Source of the DNA: Kitasatospora cineracea
GTDB lineage: Bacteria > Actinomycetota > Actinomycetes > Streptomycetales > Streptomycetaceae
DNA: 64,000 nucleotides
Reading direction: 5' to 3'
Assembly (NCBI RefSeq): GCF_003751605.1
Contig: NZ_RJVJ01000001.1
Coordinates: forward strand, 2,232,001-2,296,000
In this document: positions 24,705-34,256 of the stretch, one piece after another
Layout of the letters: each line of letters begins with the position of its first letter
Numbering within the stretch: the first letter of the stretch is position 1
The notes under the pieces: generated by a model
What the model was told of the DNA's origin: nothing
Databases searched by the model: none
Seen by the model: the letters and a program-made list of their open reading frames with translations, nothing else
Translations under genes and position numbers: made by a program

Positions 24705-25352
24705 GTGCTCCTCCTCGCCTTCGACACCGCCACCCCCGCCGTCACCGCCGCCGTCCACGACGGAGAGCGGGTGCTCGCCGAGTCCTACGAGGTCGACGCC
24801 CGCCGGCACGGCGAACTGCTGCTGCCCACCATCGCGGCCGTGCTGCGCGCCGCCGGAGCGGACAAGCGCGACCTGACCGGCCTCGCGGTCGGCGTCGGCC
24901 CCGGCCCGTACACCGGCCTGCGGGTCGGCCTGGTCACCGCCGCCGCGCTCGGCGACGCGCTCGGCCTGCCCGTGCACGGCGTCTGCACCCTCGACGCGAT
25001 CGCCCACCAGGCCCGCACCGAGGGCCTGACGGGGGCGTTCACGGTCGCCACCGACGCCCGGCGCAAGGAGGTCTACTGGGCCTCCTACGCCGCGGACGGC
25101 ACCCGGACCGGCGGCCCCGCGGTGGACCGCCCGGCCGAGACCGACCCCGGCGAGCGGACCGTCGGCGCCGGCGCCCTGCTGTACGGACTGCCCGCGGCGA
25201 GCGGCCCCGAGCACGTCTCGGCGGGCGCGCTGGCCGACTTCGCGGTCCGCGAGCTGGCCGCCGGCCGGGAGCTGCTGCCGAACGCGCCGCTGTACCTGCG
25301 GCGGCCGGACGCGCAGGTCCCGGCGGGCTACAAGGCGGTGCTTCCGGCGTGA
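24705..25352 (+). CDS. tsaB: tRNA threonylcarbamoyladenosine biosynthesis protein TsaB
   Basis: TsaB is the inactive-kinase-fold partner that dimerises with TsaD. The GTG start gives MLLLAFDTATPAVTAAVHDG, the ASKHA-type opening; the upstream in-frame extension to 24606 is unlikely. GLAVGVGPGPYTGLRVGL (about residues 61-78) is the family signature. The length of 215 residues is normal. rimI starts 30 nt after its stop, then tsaD overlaps rimI: a tsaB-rimI-tsaD unit. A TANNNT -10 directly before the start suggests a leaderless mRNA. Confidence 0.94.
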   Translation: MLLLAFDTATPAVTAAVHDGERVLAESYEVDARRHGELLLPTIAAVLRAAGADKRDLTGLAVGVGPGPYTGLRVGLVTAAALGDALGLPVHGVCTLDAIAHQARTEGLTGAFTVATDARRKEVYWASYAADGTRTGGPAVDRPAETDPGERTVGAGALLYGLPAASGPEHVSAGALADFAVRELAAGRELLPNAPLYLRRPDAQVPAGYKAVLPA

Positions 25353-25382
25353 CCGGCGCTCCCGGACGGGCGGGCGGCCGGC

Positions 25383-25886
25383 GTGGCTGAGTACGCGCTG
25401 CGGCCCATGCGCTGGTGGGACATCGAGGCCGTCATGGTGCTGGAGCACCGGCTGTTCCCCGAGGACGCGTGGTCGCGGGGCATGTACTGGTCGGAGCTGG
25501 CGGAGGCGTTCCCCGGCGGGAGCCGGCACTACGTGGTGGCCGTCGACCGGGGCGGGGCGGTCGTCGGGTACGCCGGGCTGATGGCGGTCGGGCCGGACAG
25601 CGACGTGCAGACCATCGCGGTGGACGCCGACCGGCAGGGGGCGGGGCTCGGGACGCTGCTGCTGACCGAGCTGGTCGAGGAGTCGGTCCGGCGCGGCTGC
25701 GCCGAGCTGCTGCTGGAGGTGCGGGTGGACAACCTCCGGGCGCAGCGGTTGTACGAGCGGTTCGGGTTCGAGCCGGTCGGGATCCGGCGGGGCTACTACC
25801 AGCCCGCCAACGTGGACGCACTGGTGATGCGTCTGGACCACCTGGCAAGCGACGCAAGCGACCTGAAGGATCATCACAATGGCTGA
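25383..25886 (+). CDS. rimI: Ribosomal-protein-alanine N-acetyltransferase RimI
   Basis: This GNAT enzyme acetylates protein N-termini; the classic target is ribosomal S18. The 167-residue product has [17 protein letters not shown] at the start (about 6-22), the acetyl-CoA loop [15 protein letters not shown] (Q/RxxGxG/A, about 80-94) and [23 protein letters not shown] near 116-138. The start is GTG. It sits between tsaB and tsaD and overlaps tsaD by 8 nt, the standard arrangement. The actual protein targets cannot be read from sequence. Confidence 0.93.
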   Translation: MAEYALRPMRWWDIEAVMVLEHRLFPEDAWSRGMYWSELAEAFPGGSRHYVVAVDRGGAVVGYAGLMAVGPDSDVQTIAVDADRQGAGLGTLLLTELVEESVRRGCAELLLEVRVDNLRAQRLYERFGFEPVGIRRGYYQPANVDALVMRLDHLASDASDLKDHHNG

Positions 25887-26964
25887 CGAACCCCTCGTCC
25901 TCGGCATCGAGACCTCCTGCGACGAGACCGGCGTCGGCATCGTCCGCGGCACCACCCTGCTGGCCGACGCGGTCGCCTCCAGCGTCAACGACCACGCCCG
26001 CTACGGCGGCGTCGTCCCGGAGATCGCCAGCCGGGCGCACCTGGAGGCGATGGTCCCGACCATCCGCCGGGCGCTGGACACCGCCGGGGTGAAGGCGAGC
26101 GACCTGGACGGCATCGCCGTCACCGCGGGCCCCGGCCTGGCCGGCGCGCTGCTGGTCGGCGTCAGCGCCGCCAAGGCGTACGCGTGGGCGCTGGACAAGC
26201 CGCTGTACGGCGTCAACCACCTGGCCTCGCACATCTGCGTGGACCAGCTGGAGCACGGCCGGCTGCCCGAGCCGACGATGGCGCTGCTGGTCTCCGGCGG
26301 GCACTCCTCGCTGCTGCTCAGCGGCGACATCACCGCCGACGTGCGGCCGCTGGGCGCGACCATCGACGACGCGGCGGGCGAGGCGTTCGACAAGGTGGCG
26401 CGGGTGCTCGGGCTGGGCTTCCCGGGCGGACCGGTGGTGGACCGGATGGCCCGGGAGGGCGACGGGAAGGCGATCGCCTTCCCGCGCGGGCTGAACAACG
26501 CCGGGGACCCGGCGTACGACTTCTCGTTCTCCGGCCTGAAGACCGCCGTGGCGCGCTGGGTGGAGGCCAGGCGGCGGGCCGGCGAGCCGGTGCCGGTGGC
26601 GGACGTCGCCGCGTCCTTCCAGGAGGCGGTCACCGACGTGCTGACCCGCAAGGCCGTCCGGGCCTGCAAGGACAACGACGTCGACCACTTGATGATCGGC
26701 GGCGGCGTGGCCGCCAACTCGCGGCTGCGCGAGATGGCCCAGCAGCGCTGCGACAAGGCGGGCATCGTGCTGCGGGTGCCGCGGCCCGGCCTGTGCACCG
26801 ACAACGGCGCGATGGTGGCCGCGCTCGGCGCCGAGATGGTCTGGCGGGGCCGCACGCCGTCCTCCTTCGACCTGTCGGCGGACTCCTCGCTGCCGGTCAC
26901 CGAGACCCACGTCCCGGGCGAGCACGGCAGCTTCCACGCGCACGCGCACGAGGCCCTGAAGTGA
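25879..26964 (+). CDS. tsaD: tRNA N6-adenosine threonylcarbamoyltransferase TsaD
   Basis: TsaD transfers threonylcarbamoyl from its adenylate to A37 of tRNA. The 361-residue protein opens [16 protein letters not shown], with metal-binding His114 and His118 in [11 protein letters not shown]. It also has [44 protein letters not shown] and [12 protein letters not shown], and the third metal ligand Asp in [11 protein letters not shown]. Complete and typical. The next small gene begins on its stop codon (GTGA overlap). Confidence 0.97.
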   Translation: MADEPLVLGIETSCDETGVGIVRGTTLLADAVASSVNDHARYGGVVPEIASRAHLEAMVPTIRRALDTAGVKASDLDGIAVTAGPGLAGALLVGVSAAKAYAWALDKPLYGVNHLASHICVDQLEHGRLPEPTMALLVSGGHSSLLLSGDITADVRPLGATIDDAAGEAFDKVARVLGLGFPGGPVVDRMAREGDGKAIAFPRGLNNAGDPAYDFSFSGLKTAVARWVEARRRAGEPVPVADVAASFQEAVTDVLTRKAVRACKDNDVDHLMIGGGVAANSRLREMAQQRCDKAGIVLRVPRPGLCTDNGAMVAALGAEMVWRGRTPSSFDLSADSSLPVTETHVPGEHGSFHAHAHEALK

Positions 26965-27221
26965 CCCTGGCGGCCATGTGGGAGGCCCGGGCGGCGGACG
27001 GCCGGGGCGCCGAACTGCACGCCTGGGCCCGGGAGTCCGCGCTGCCCGCGGTGCGCGGCGCGGCCGGCCTGGAGCGGGTCGAGCTGTTCACCGCGTCGGG
27101 CGAGCGGGTGCTGCTGATCGCGCTGTGGACGGGCGAGCCGCAGCCGGTGCCCGAGCCGCCCGCCGGGCTGCTGGCCCGCCCGGCGCACCGCTGGACCTTC
27201 ACCCGCACGGATGCCGGGTAG
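26961..27221 (+). CDS. Small conserved-context protein of unknown function (86 aa)
   Basis: The GTG overlaps the tsaD stop (GTGA), which implies translational coupling. The 86-residue product ([16 protein letters not shown]...) has a beta-alpha-beta-beta-like pattern: AAMWEARAA, an Ala-rich helix, [22 protein letters not shown], and ends [12 protein letters not shown]. This resembles short ferredoxin-like dimeric alpha/beta-barrel (ABM-type) proteins, but I see no diagnostic residue. Codon use matches tsaD. A role linked to t6A is possible only by context. Confidence 0.75.
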   Translation: MTLAAMWEARAADGRGAELHAWARESALPAVRGAAGLERVELFTASGERVLLIALWTGEPQPVPEPPAGLLARPAHRWTFTRTDAG

Positions 27222-27296
27222 GCAACCGCCGAACCGGTAGCCTGCGTCCTGAACATCGACACGCGTGTAGAGGCAGCAGAGGCGACGGGGGCACCG

Positions 27297-28187
27297 GTGG
27301 GCATGCGGGAGCGGATCGGGTACGGGGCGGGCGCGCTGGCCGTGCTGCTGGCGGCGAGCGGCTGCGGGAGCGACCCGGCCCCGGCCGGGTCGTCCGCCGC
27401 CCCGGCCGGGCCCGCCGCGGCGTCCTCCGCGGCCGGCTCGCCGTCCGCCGGGGGGTTCGCCTCCCCGGCCCAGGACGCGGTGCCCGAGGCCGCCTGGGCC
27501 AAGTGGGGCCTCAAGCCGATGCCCAAGGCGCCCACGCCGCCCGCCGACCGCCCGGTCAAGCTGACCAAGTCCGGCCAGGTACCGGTGTTCAGCGAAGTCC
27601 CGACCTCCGACAAGGTCGTGTTCATCACCATCGACGACGGGGCCGAGAAGGACCCGAAGTTCGTCGAGATGCTCACCGAACTCAAGGTCCCGATCACGAT
27701 GTTCCTGACCAAGGACATCGTGAAGGGCAACTACGGCTACTTCAAACCGCTGCAGGCGCTCGGCAACAGCATCCAGAACCACACCGTCAGCCACCCGGTG
27801 ATGAGCAAGCTCACCGCCGCCCAGCAGAAGTCGCAGATCTGCGACGACCAGGCGGCCCTCACCGAGCAGTACGGCACCGCCCCGTACCTGTTCCGCCCGC
27901 CCTACGGCGACGGCGCCAACACCCCCACCCTGAACACCTCCGTCCAGGAGTGCGGGCCGCGCGCCGTCGTGCTGTGGCGGGAGTCCATGCAGATCCACGA
28001 CATGCAGTACCAGGCCGCCGACAAGAAGCTGAAGAACGGCGACATCATCCTCGCCCACTTCCGCGGCCCGTCCGAGCTCAAGGGCGAGACCATGACCCAG
28101 ATGTTCGGCGAACTGCTCTCCCGGATCCGGGAACAGGGCTTCACCGTCGCCCGCCTCGACGACTACATCGCCAAGCCGGCCGGCTGA
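27297..28187 (+). CDS. Polysaccharide deacetylase (NodB domain) lipoprotein
   Basis: NodB-type enzymes remove N- or O-acetyl groups from GlcNAc/MurNAc or surface glycans. The 296-residue protein has a lipoprotein signal with lipobox LAASGC (Cys23), a Ser/Ala/Pro linker and a NodB domain from about 100. It has TIDDG (motif 1, catalytic and metal Asp), HTVSHP (motif 2, metal His pair), RPPYGDG (motif 3) and ILAHFRG near the C-terminus (motif 5 His region). All expected residues are present. The GTG start follows a GGGGG site by 7 nt; an in-frame ATG at 27303 is equally possible. Its end overlaps a convergent methyltransferase gene by 25 nt. Confidence 0.92.
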   Translation: MGMRERIGYGAGALAVLLAASGCGSDPAPAGSSAAPAGPAAASSAAGSPSAGGFASPAQDAVPEAAWAKWGLKPMPKAPTPPADRPVKLTKSGQVPVFSEVPTSDKVVFITIDDGAEKDPKFVEMLTELKVPITMFLTKDIVKGNYGYFKPLQALGNSIQNHTVSHPVMSKLTAAQQKSQICDDQAALTEQYGTAPYLFRPPYGDGANTPTLNTSVQECGPRAVVLWRESMQIHDMQYQAADKKLKNGDIILAHFRGPSELKGETMTQMFGELLSRIREQGFTVARLDDYIAKPAG

Positions 28188-29341
28188 CCCAGCATCATCA
28201 CCGGGCCGGCCGCGGTGCGGGCCACGATCACCGTCACCGCGTTCGGCCCGGCCGGCTTCACCTGCCGCCGCAGCTCCTCCGGGACGACCGACGCCCCGCG
28301 CTTCTTCACCACCAGGGTGCCGATCCGGCGTTCCTTCACCAGCGCCTTCAACCGCTTCACCTGGAACGGCAGCACGTCGGTCAGCTCGTACGCCTGCGCG
28401 TACGGGGTCGGCCGCAGCTCGTCCGAGGTGACGTAGGCGATCATCGGGTCGATCAGCCGCCCGTTCACCGCCGCCACCACCTCCGCGACCATCCGGCCCC
28501 GGATCACCGCCCCGTCCGGCTCGTACAGGTAGCGCCCCACCGGGCCCACCGGCGGGGCCGGCAGCGCGCCGCCGGACAGCGAGTGCGGGCCCGGCAGCAG
28601 CGTCGCCCGGTACGGCTCGGCGGCGTCCGTGCCGAACCACAGCACCGCCTCCTTCACCTCGCCCCGGTCCGAGACCCACTCCGCCTCGGCGCCCTCCGGC
28701 ACCAGCTCGTGCGGGATGCCCGGCGCCACCTTCAGCGCCCCGAACGGGGCGCTGCGGGCCGCCCGCACCGCCCAGGACAGCGGCGGCGAGTACGCCTCGG
28801 GGTCGAACACCCGGCCGCGCGAGGTGCGCCGCGCCGGGTCGGTGAACACCGCGTCGAAACCCGCCGTGTCGACCTCCGCGACGTCCGCCTGCCGGACCTC
28901 CACCAGGTCGGCCACGCCCAGCGCCGCCGCGTTCGCCCGGGCCACCTCGCAGGTCAGCCCGTCCCGGTCGACCGCCAGCACCGCGATCCCGGCCCGGGCC
29001 AGCGCGACGGCGTCCCCGCCGATCCCGCAGCACAGGTCGGCCAGCCGCCTCACCCCCAGCGCCGCGAACCGGCCCGCCCGCCACTCGGCGACCGACCGCC
29101 GGGTGGCCTGCTCCACCCCGTGCTGGGTGAAGTACATCGAAGCGGCGTCCGCCCCGAACTTCGCCTCCGCCCGCTGCCGCAGCCGGGCCTGCTCGAACGC
29201 CGCCCGCACCAGCTCCGCCGGGTACTCCCGCCGCAGCCTGGTCGCCAGCGCCAGCTCCCCGGCCGCCGTGAACCCCCGCAACTCGGCCAGCAGCGCCTGC
29301 CCCTGCTCGGTCAGCAGCGCCCGGAACGACTCGATCTCCAC
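28163..29341 (-). CDS. Class I SAM-dependent methyltransferase, THUMP-like type
   Basis: The 392-residue protein has a helical N-terminal part, then a Rossmann methyltransferase core: LADLCCGIGGDAVALA (motif I, about 135-150), VLAVDRDGLTC (motif II) and FDAVFTDPARR (DPxR, motif IV, about 208-218). A C-terminal segment with RIGTLVVKKRGASVVPEELRRQVK resembles the THUMP-like domain of related actinobacterial proteins. The DPAR motif suggests a nucleic acid or small-molecule target; the specific substrate is unknown. It overlaps the deacetylase gene tail to tail by 25 nt, so the two may interfere by antisense transcription. Confidence 0.85.
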   Translation of the reverse strand: MEIESFRALLTEQGQALLAELRGFTAAGELALATRLRREYPAELVRAAFEQARLRQRAEAKFGADAASMYFTQHGVEQATRRSVAEWRAGRFAALGVRRLADLCCGIGGDAVALARAGIAVLAVDRDGLTCEVARANAAALGVADLVEVRQADVAEVDTAGFDAVFTDPARRTSRGRVFDPEAYSPPLSWAVRAARSAPFGALKVAPGIPHELVPEGAEAEWVSDRGEVKEAVLWFGTDAAEPYRATLLPGPHSLSGGALPAPPVGPVGRYLYEPDGAVIRGRMVAEVVAAVNGRLIDPMIAYVTSDELRPTPYAQAYELTDVLPFQVKRLKALVKERRIGTLVVKKRGASVVPEELRRQVKPAGPNAVTVIVARTAAGPVMMLGQPAGLAM

Positions 29342-29371
29342 CGGGCCATTGTCCCCGCCCGGCGCCGGTGG

Positions 29372-29695
29372 TCAGAGCCTGACCACCGAGGACAGCGCCA
29401 CCGCCAGCACCGGGCCCGCCGTCCACAGCGAGAGCGGCGCGATCCGGTACCCCCGCCGGGCGGTCAGCGCCGTCGCCAGCACCGGCACGGCCACCGCCAG
29501 CAGCAGGAGCAGCCCGCACGCCGCCACCGCCGAGCCCGCCCCGTCGCCGGTCCCGTCCGGCTCGGACATCACGGCCAGGCCGAACACGCCCACCACGAAC
29601 AGGTACGGGACCGCCATCAGCAGCGGCACCACCAGGGCCAGCAGCCACACCGCGTGGAACGCGTCCCGCCGCACGGACGGTCGAATCGTCGTCAT
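29372..29695 (-). CDS. Small multi-pass membrane protein (107 aa)
   Basis: The family is not recognised. The ATG giving MTTIRPSVRRDAFHAVW is chosen; upstream in-frame sequence to 29944 runs through the CIRCE/promoter region and is not protein-like. The 107-residue product has three likely helices: about 17-40, 54-75 (AVAACGLLLLLAVAVPVLAT) and 88-105. It lies 30 nt upstream of the methyltransferase on the same strand, so they may form a unit. The function is unknown. Confidence 0.7.
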   Translation of the reverse strand: MTTIRPSVRRDAFHAVWLLALVVPLLMAVPYLFVVGVFGLAVMSEPDGTGDGAGSAVAACGLLLLLAVAVPVLATALTARRGYRIAPLSLWTAGPVLAVALSSVVRL

Positions 29696-29818
29696 GTGCC
29701 CATCCTGGCCGGGCCGTTGGTGCACCACCTGAGTACCCGGGCTCAGCTCCACCCGGCTCGGGTACCCGTTCCCGGGGGGCGTGCGGCGGGCGGCGGGCGC
29801 GAATCCGACACGACGTCG

Positions 29819-29845
29819 TTGGCACTCTGGTTGACTGAGTGCTAA
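29819..29845 (+). promoter_or_regulatory. CIRCE element 1 (HrcA operator)
   Basis: TTGGCACTC, 9-nt spacer, GAGTGCTAA: one mismatch from the CIRCE consensus (TTAGCACTC-N9-GAGTGCTAA). It overlaps the -35 box of the groES promoter, so HrcA binding would block RNA polymerase. Confidence 0.92.
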
Positions 29846-29859
29846 CGGCGTCCTAAGGT
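29831..29859 (+). promoter_or_regulatory. groES-groEL1 promoter
   Basis: TTGACT (29831-29836), a 17-nt spacer and TAAGGT (29854-29859) make a housekeeping sigma-70-type promoter between two CIRCE elements. The expected start near 29866 falls at the edge of the second CIRCE, so the leader RNA carries that repeat. Confidence 0.8.
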
Positions 29860-29864
29860 CGTTC

Positions 29865-29892
29865 CTGGCACTCCCCCCAGGGAGAGTGCTAA
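29865..29892 (+). promoter_or_regulatory. CIRCE element 2 with a 10-nt spacer
   Basis: CTGGCACTC, a 10-nt spacer and GAGTGCTAA. The right half is perfect, the left half has two mismatches, and the spacer is one nucleotide longer than the canonical nine. It would lie in the transcribed leader of groES. Confidence 0.8.
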
Positions 29893-29988
29893 CGCGATGA
29901 AGCGTGTCCGACCCCCGCGACGGCGGGCGCGCAGAAGTCGCCACCTACCTGTTAGACAACCCCGTAATCTCCGAAGGGGAGCTCGGAC

Positions 29989-30294
29989 GTGACCACCAGC
30001 AGCAAGGTTGCCATCAAGCCGCTCGAGGACCGCATCGTGGTCCAGCCGCTCGACGCCGAGACCACCACCGCCTCCGGCCTGGTGATCCCGGACACGGCCA
30101 AGGAGAAGCCCCAGGAGGGCGTCGTCCTGGCCGTCGGCCCGGGTCGCTTCGAGGACGGCCAGCGTCTGCCGCTCGACGTCGCCGTCGGTGACATCGTCCT
30201 GTACTCGAAGTACGGCGGCACCGAGGTGAAGTACCAGGGCGAGGAGTACCTCGTCCTCTCGGCCCGCGACGTCCTCGCGATCATCGAGAAGTAA
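29989..30294 (+). CDS. groES: Co-chaperonin GroES
   Basis: GroES is the heptameric lid of the GroEL chamber. The 101-residue protein has [15 protein letters not shown] at the N-terminus and the mobile loop [21 protein letters not shown] at about 20-40. [24 protein letters not shown] follows, with DVLAIIEK at the end. The GTG start lies after GGGGAG with normal spacing. It is transcribed from the CIRCE-flanked promoter with groEL1 115 nt downstream. Confidence 0.98.
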   Translation: MTTSSKVAIKPLEDRIVVQPLDAETTTASGLVIPDTAKEKPQEGVVLAVGPGRFEDGQRLPLDVAVGDIVLYSKYGGTEVKYQGEEYLVLSARDVLAIIEK

Positions 30295-30317
30295 GACGTC
30301 CGCGCAGTAAGACGTCC
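30290..30317 (+). repeat. 12-bp direct repeat duplicating the groES stop region
   Basis: AGTAAGACGTCC occurs at 30290-30301 (including the TAA stop) and again at 30306-30317, four nucleotides apart. The downstream copy is non-coding. Confidence 0.85.
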
Positions 30318-30323
30318 CAGCCC

Positions 30324-30360
30324 GCCCCGGATCCGTGTCGCACCGACAGGGGCCCGGGGC
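30324..30360 (+). terminator. Hairpin in the groES-groEL1 spacer
   Basis: GCCCCGG pairs with CCGGGGC around a 23-nt loop. It may be an attenuator or mRNA-processing site that sets different groES and groEL1 levels. The 7-bp stem is modest. Confidence 0.4.
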
Positions 30361-30396
30361 GCGGTTGTTGCTCCACGTACGCAGACCTACCCCTGA

Positions 30397-32043
<1,647 letters not shown>

Positions 32044-32085
32044 AGCGCCGGCCGCTAGCCGCCGGCCGCCGCTGAGGCGGCGAAG

Positions 32086-32264
32086 GCGGAAGCAGGGGCG
32101 CGAGGAACTGCGCGACCGACCGGGCACTCTCGTGGTGCCGGGCTCGGACCGCCAGGGCCTCGCGCCCCTTCGCGTGGAGCGGGGCGGGTGGGGCCGGAGG
32201 CACGTCGCCGGCTGCGGGCGCGGTGCCGGGCCGGGCGCGCAGTTCCCCGCGCCCCTGCTTCCGC
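32086..32264. repeat. Long inverted repeat in the groEL1-lysR spacer
   Basis: A 29-nt arm at 32086-32114 (GCGGAAGCAGGGGCGCGAGG then AACTGCGCG) is matched, with one mismatch, by the reverse complement at 32236-32264. The intervening 121 nt contain further pairing, such as GGCAC/GTGCC near 32128-32144. Sequences with the core GGGGCGCGGGGAACTGCGCG and its complement recur between genes in many streptomycete genomes, from memory. It can fold as one large stem and may also terminate groEL1. Confidence 0.8.
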
Positions 32265-32309
32265 AGGCTCTCGCACCCTGTGGTTTTCCGGCTCCCCTAG
32301 AGTTGAAGC

Positions 32310-33311
32310 GTGATCGAAGCCCGCCACCTCCGCGTCCTGCACGCCGTCGCCCGGACCGGGTCGTTCTCCGCCGCGGCGCGCGAACTGGGGTGCACGCAGC
32401 CCGCGGTGAGCCAGCAGATGAAGGCGCTGGAGAAGGCGGTGGACACCCCGCTGGTGGTGCGGTCGGGGCGGGAGATGCAGTTGAGCGAGGCCGGACGGGT
32501 GCTGCTGCGGCACGCGGACGGGATCCTCGCGGGGCTGTCGGCGGCCGAGGAGGAGGTCGCGGCGATCGCCGGGCTGCGGGCCGGGCGGGTGCGGCTGGTC
32601 TCGTTCCCGACGGCGAGTTCGACGCTGGTGCCGCGGTCGGTGGCACAGGTGCGGACGGCGCACCCGGGGGTGCGGGTCTCGCTGGTGGAGGCGGAGCCGA
32701 CCCAGGCGCTGGCGATGCTGCGGGGCGGCGAGTGCGAGGTCGCGCTGGCGTTCCGCTACCCGGACTCGCAGGGCGGGCTGAGCCTGCCGTCCCCGCACGC
32801 GACGCTGCGCGAGGCGCGGGCCGAGGCGGCGCTGGAGGCGGCGGCGACCGCGGCCGCGAACGACTGGACGGAGCTGGTGGTGCGCCCGCTGCTGGACGAC
32901 CCGCTGGTGGGCCTGGTGCCGGCCGGGCACCCGCTGGCGGGCCGGGGCGAGGGCGACCCGGTGGACCTGGCGGAGCTGGCGGGGGAGCAGTGGATCGCGG
33001 GCTGTCCGCAGTGCCGGGGGCACCTGGTGGAGCTGTGCACGGACGCGGGCTTCGCGCCGGCGATCGAGTTCGCCACCGACGACTACCCGGCGGTGGTGGG
33101 CCTGGTCGGCGCGGGCCTGGGGGTGGCGGTGCTGCCGGGGCTGGCGCTGGAGTCGGTGCGGCACCCGGGGGTGGCGGCGGTGCCGGTGCGGGTGGCGTCG
33201 GGCGAGCCGGCCCGGCGCGAGGTGGTGGCGCTGACCCTGCCGGACCTGGCGGAGGTTCCGGCGGTGGCGCTGATGCTGGACCAGCTCGCGGCGTCGGCCG
33301 CCGCCCGCTGA
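32310..33311 (+). CDS. LysR-family transcriptional regulator
   Basis: The 333-residue protein has the LysR winged helix-turn-helix at the N-terminus (LRVLHAVARTGSFSAAARELGCTQPAVSQQMKAL, residues about 6-40) and a periplasmic-binding-protein-like effector domain from about 92, with GLVPAGHPLAG near 206 and FATDDYPAVVGLVGAGLGVAVLP near 254. An insert of about 30 Ala/Glu-rich residues (about 160-190) is present in the effector domain. The GTG start lies 266 nt after groEL1. No divergent target gene is adjacent on the left, so its regulon cannot be guessed. Confidence 0.93.
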   Translation: MIEARHLRVLHAVARTGSFSAAARELGCTQPAVSQQMKALEKAVDTPLVVRSGREMQLSEAGRVLLRHADGILAGLSAAEEEVAAIAGLRAGRVRLVSFPTASSTLVPRSVAQVRTAHPGVRVSLVEAEPTQALAMLRGGECEVALAFRYPDSQGGLSLPSPHATLREARAEAALEAAATAAANDWTELVVRPLLDDPLVGLVPAGHPLAGRGEGDPVDLAELAGEQWIAGCPQCRGHLVELCTDAGFAPAIEFATDDYPAVVGLVGAGLGVAVLPGLALESVRHPGVAAVPVRVASGEPARREVVALTLPDLAEVPAVALMLDQLAASAAAR

Positions 33312-33396
33312 GCGCGGCGCCGGCCGGGGACGGGCGGGCGACGCGTCCGCGTGGTGCGGGCCGCTGCGGCGGGGACGGCCGCGGCGGGGCGGGGGT

Positions 33397-33723
33397 TCAG
33401 CGGCGGATGGTCTGCGGCATCGCCAGCGGGACTTCGGCCAGGCGGTTGCGGGAGCGGCCGAGCAGCTCCTCGCGTTCGTCCTCGGTCATGCCGCCCCAGA
33501 CCCCGTACGGCTCGCGGACGGCCAGGGCGTGGGCCGCGCACTGGGTGCGGACCGGGCAGCGCATGCAGACCTCTTTGGCGCTCGTCTCGCGGGAGGTCCG
33601 GGCCGCGCCGCGCTCGCCCTCGGGGTGGAAGAACAGCGAGCTGTCGACGCCGCGGCAGGCGGCGGAGAGCTGCCAGTCCCAGAGGTCTGCGTTGGGGCCG
33701 GGGAGGCGGGAGAAATCTGCCAT
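33397..33723 (-). CDS. whiD: WhiB-like [4Fe-4S] regulator WhiD
   Basis: WhiD is a sporulation regulator needed for spore septation and maturation in Streptomyces; WhiB-like proteins bind a 4Fe-4S cluster and partner with the principal sigma factor. The 108-residue protein matches the WhiD N-terminus (MADFSRLPGPNADLWDWQL). It has the four cluster cysteines Cys23, Cys53, Cys56 and Cys62 (EVCMRCPVRTQC) and the GVWGG turn (about 74-78) before a basic C-terminal segment. It is divergent from bldM, the same pairing as SCO4767-SCO4768 in S. coelicolor. Its C-terminus ends PQTIRR. Confidence 0.95.
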   Translation of the reverse strand: MADFSRLPGPNADLWDWQLSAACRGVDSSLFFHPEGERGAARTSRETSAKEVCMRCPVRTQCAAHALAVREPYGVWGGMTEDEREELLGRSRNRLAEVPLAMPQTIRR

Positions 33724-34256
33724 GGCTCATTCCCTTCATGGCTCGGGACCTGGCGGCTCGACTGCGACTGCTGCGGCGAGGCTGCACGGGGCCGGTACGG
33801 ACACCTGGAAATATGACTTAAGCCAACTACACGGACAAGTCACCCACAGTCCGACGAATCAGTCAATGACCTGACAGAAGCTATAAAAACGGACAAACGG
33901 GGCAAGAGGTTTGAACCCGATTGCTGCACCGATCGGGTGCCCGGCCGGGCGCGGACCCTCCGCGGAGGGCGTGCGCGGCGCGGGCACCGCGCGCGAGCTG
34001 CACAAAAGTGCGGCGTGTGCACCGCGAGGTGGCTCTTCTGTGATGGGTCGGCCACGTACAGTGGTGGATATGGACGTGAGGCCGTAACTCATTCGAGTGA
34101 CGGTCGTTGGATGTACGGAGGCGGTCAGCGGGTGCAGGACAGGGAACGGTCGCGCAGCGAGGCGATCGGGACGGGTCCGTCCGGGGCCGTGTCGGAGAGG
34201 TTCGTACCAGCCAGGAGGCTCAACGTGACGCGGATCAGCTGCGGAGGACGACGGTC
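33724..34256. promoter_or_regulatory. Long divergent regulatory region between whiD and bldM
   Basis: These 533 nt hold no convincing gene. The part at about 33800-33900 is distinctly AT-richer than the surroundings (CTATAAAAACGG, ATATGACTTAAG). It contains a near-palindrome TGACTTAAGCCA (33814-33825) and direct GTCAATGACCTGACA half-sites (33862-33876), possible binding sites of developmental regulators. The sigma-BldN-type promoter for bldM lies at 34083-34110. Small ORFs here are not supported by codon use. Confidence 0.7.
34083..34110 (+). promoter_or_regulatory. Sigma-BldN-type promoter of bldM
   Basis: CGTAAC (34083-34088), exactly 16 nt, then CGTTGG (34105-34110). The published BldN consensus, from memory, is CGTAAC-N16-CGTTGA, and bldM is a known BldN target in Streptomyces. 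A start near 34117 would leave a leader of about 140 nt before the bldM ATG. Confidence 0.85.

Noticed and set aside
26001..29825. 1274-codon minus-strand frame ending upstream of groES
   Set aside because: It spans tsaD and the deacetylase in antisense, and is low-complexity Gly/Arg sequence.
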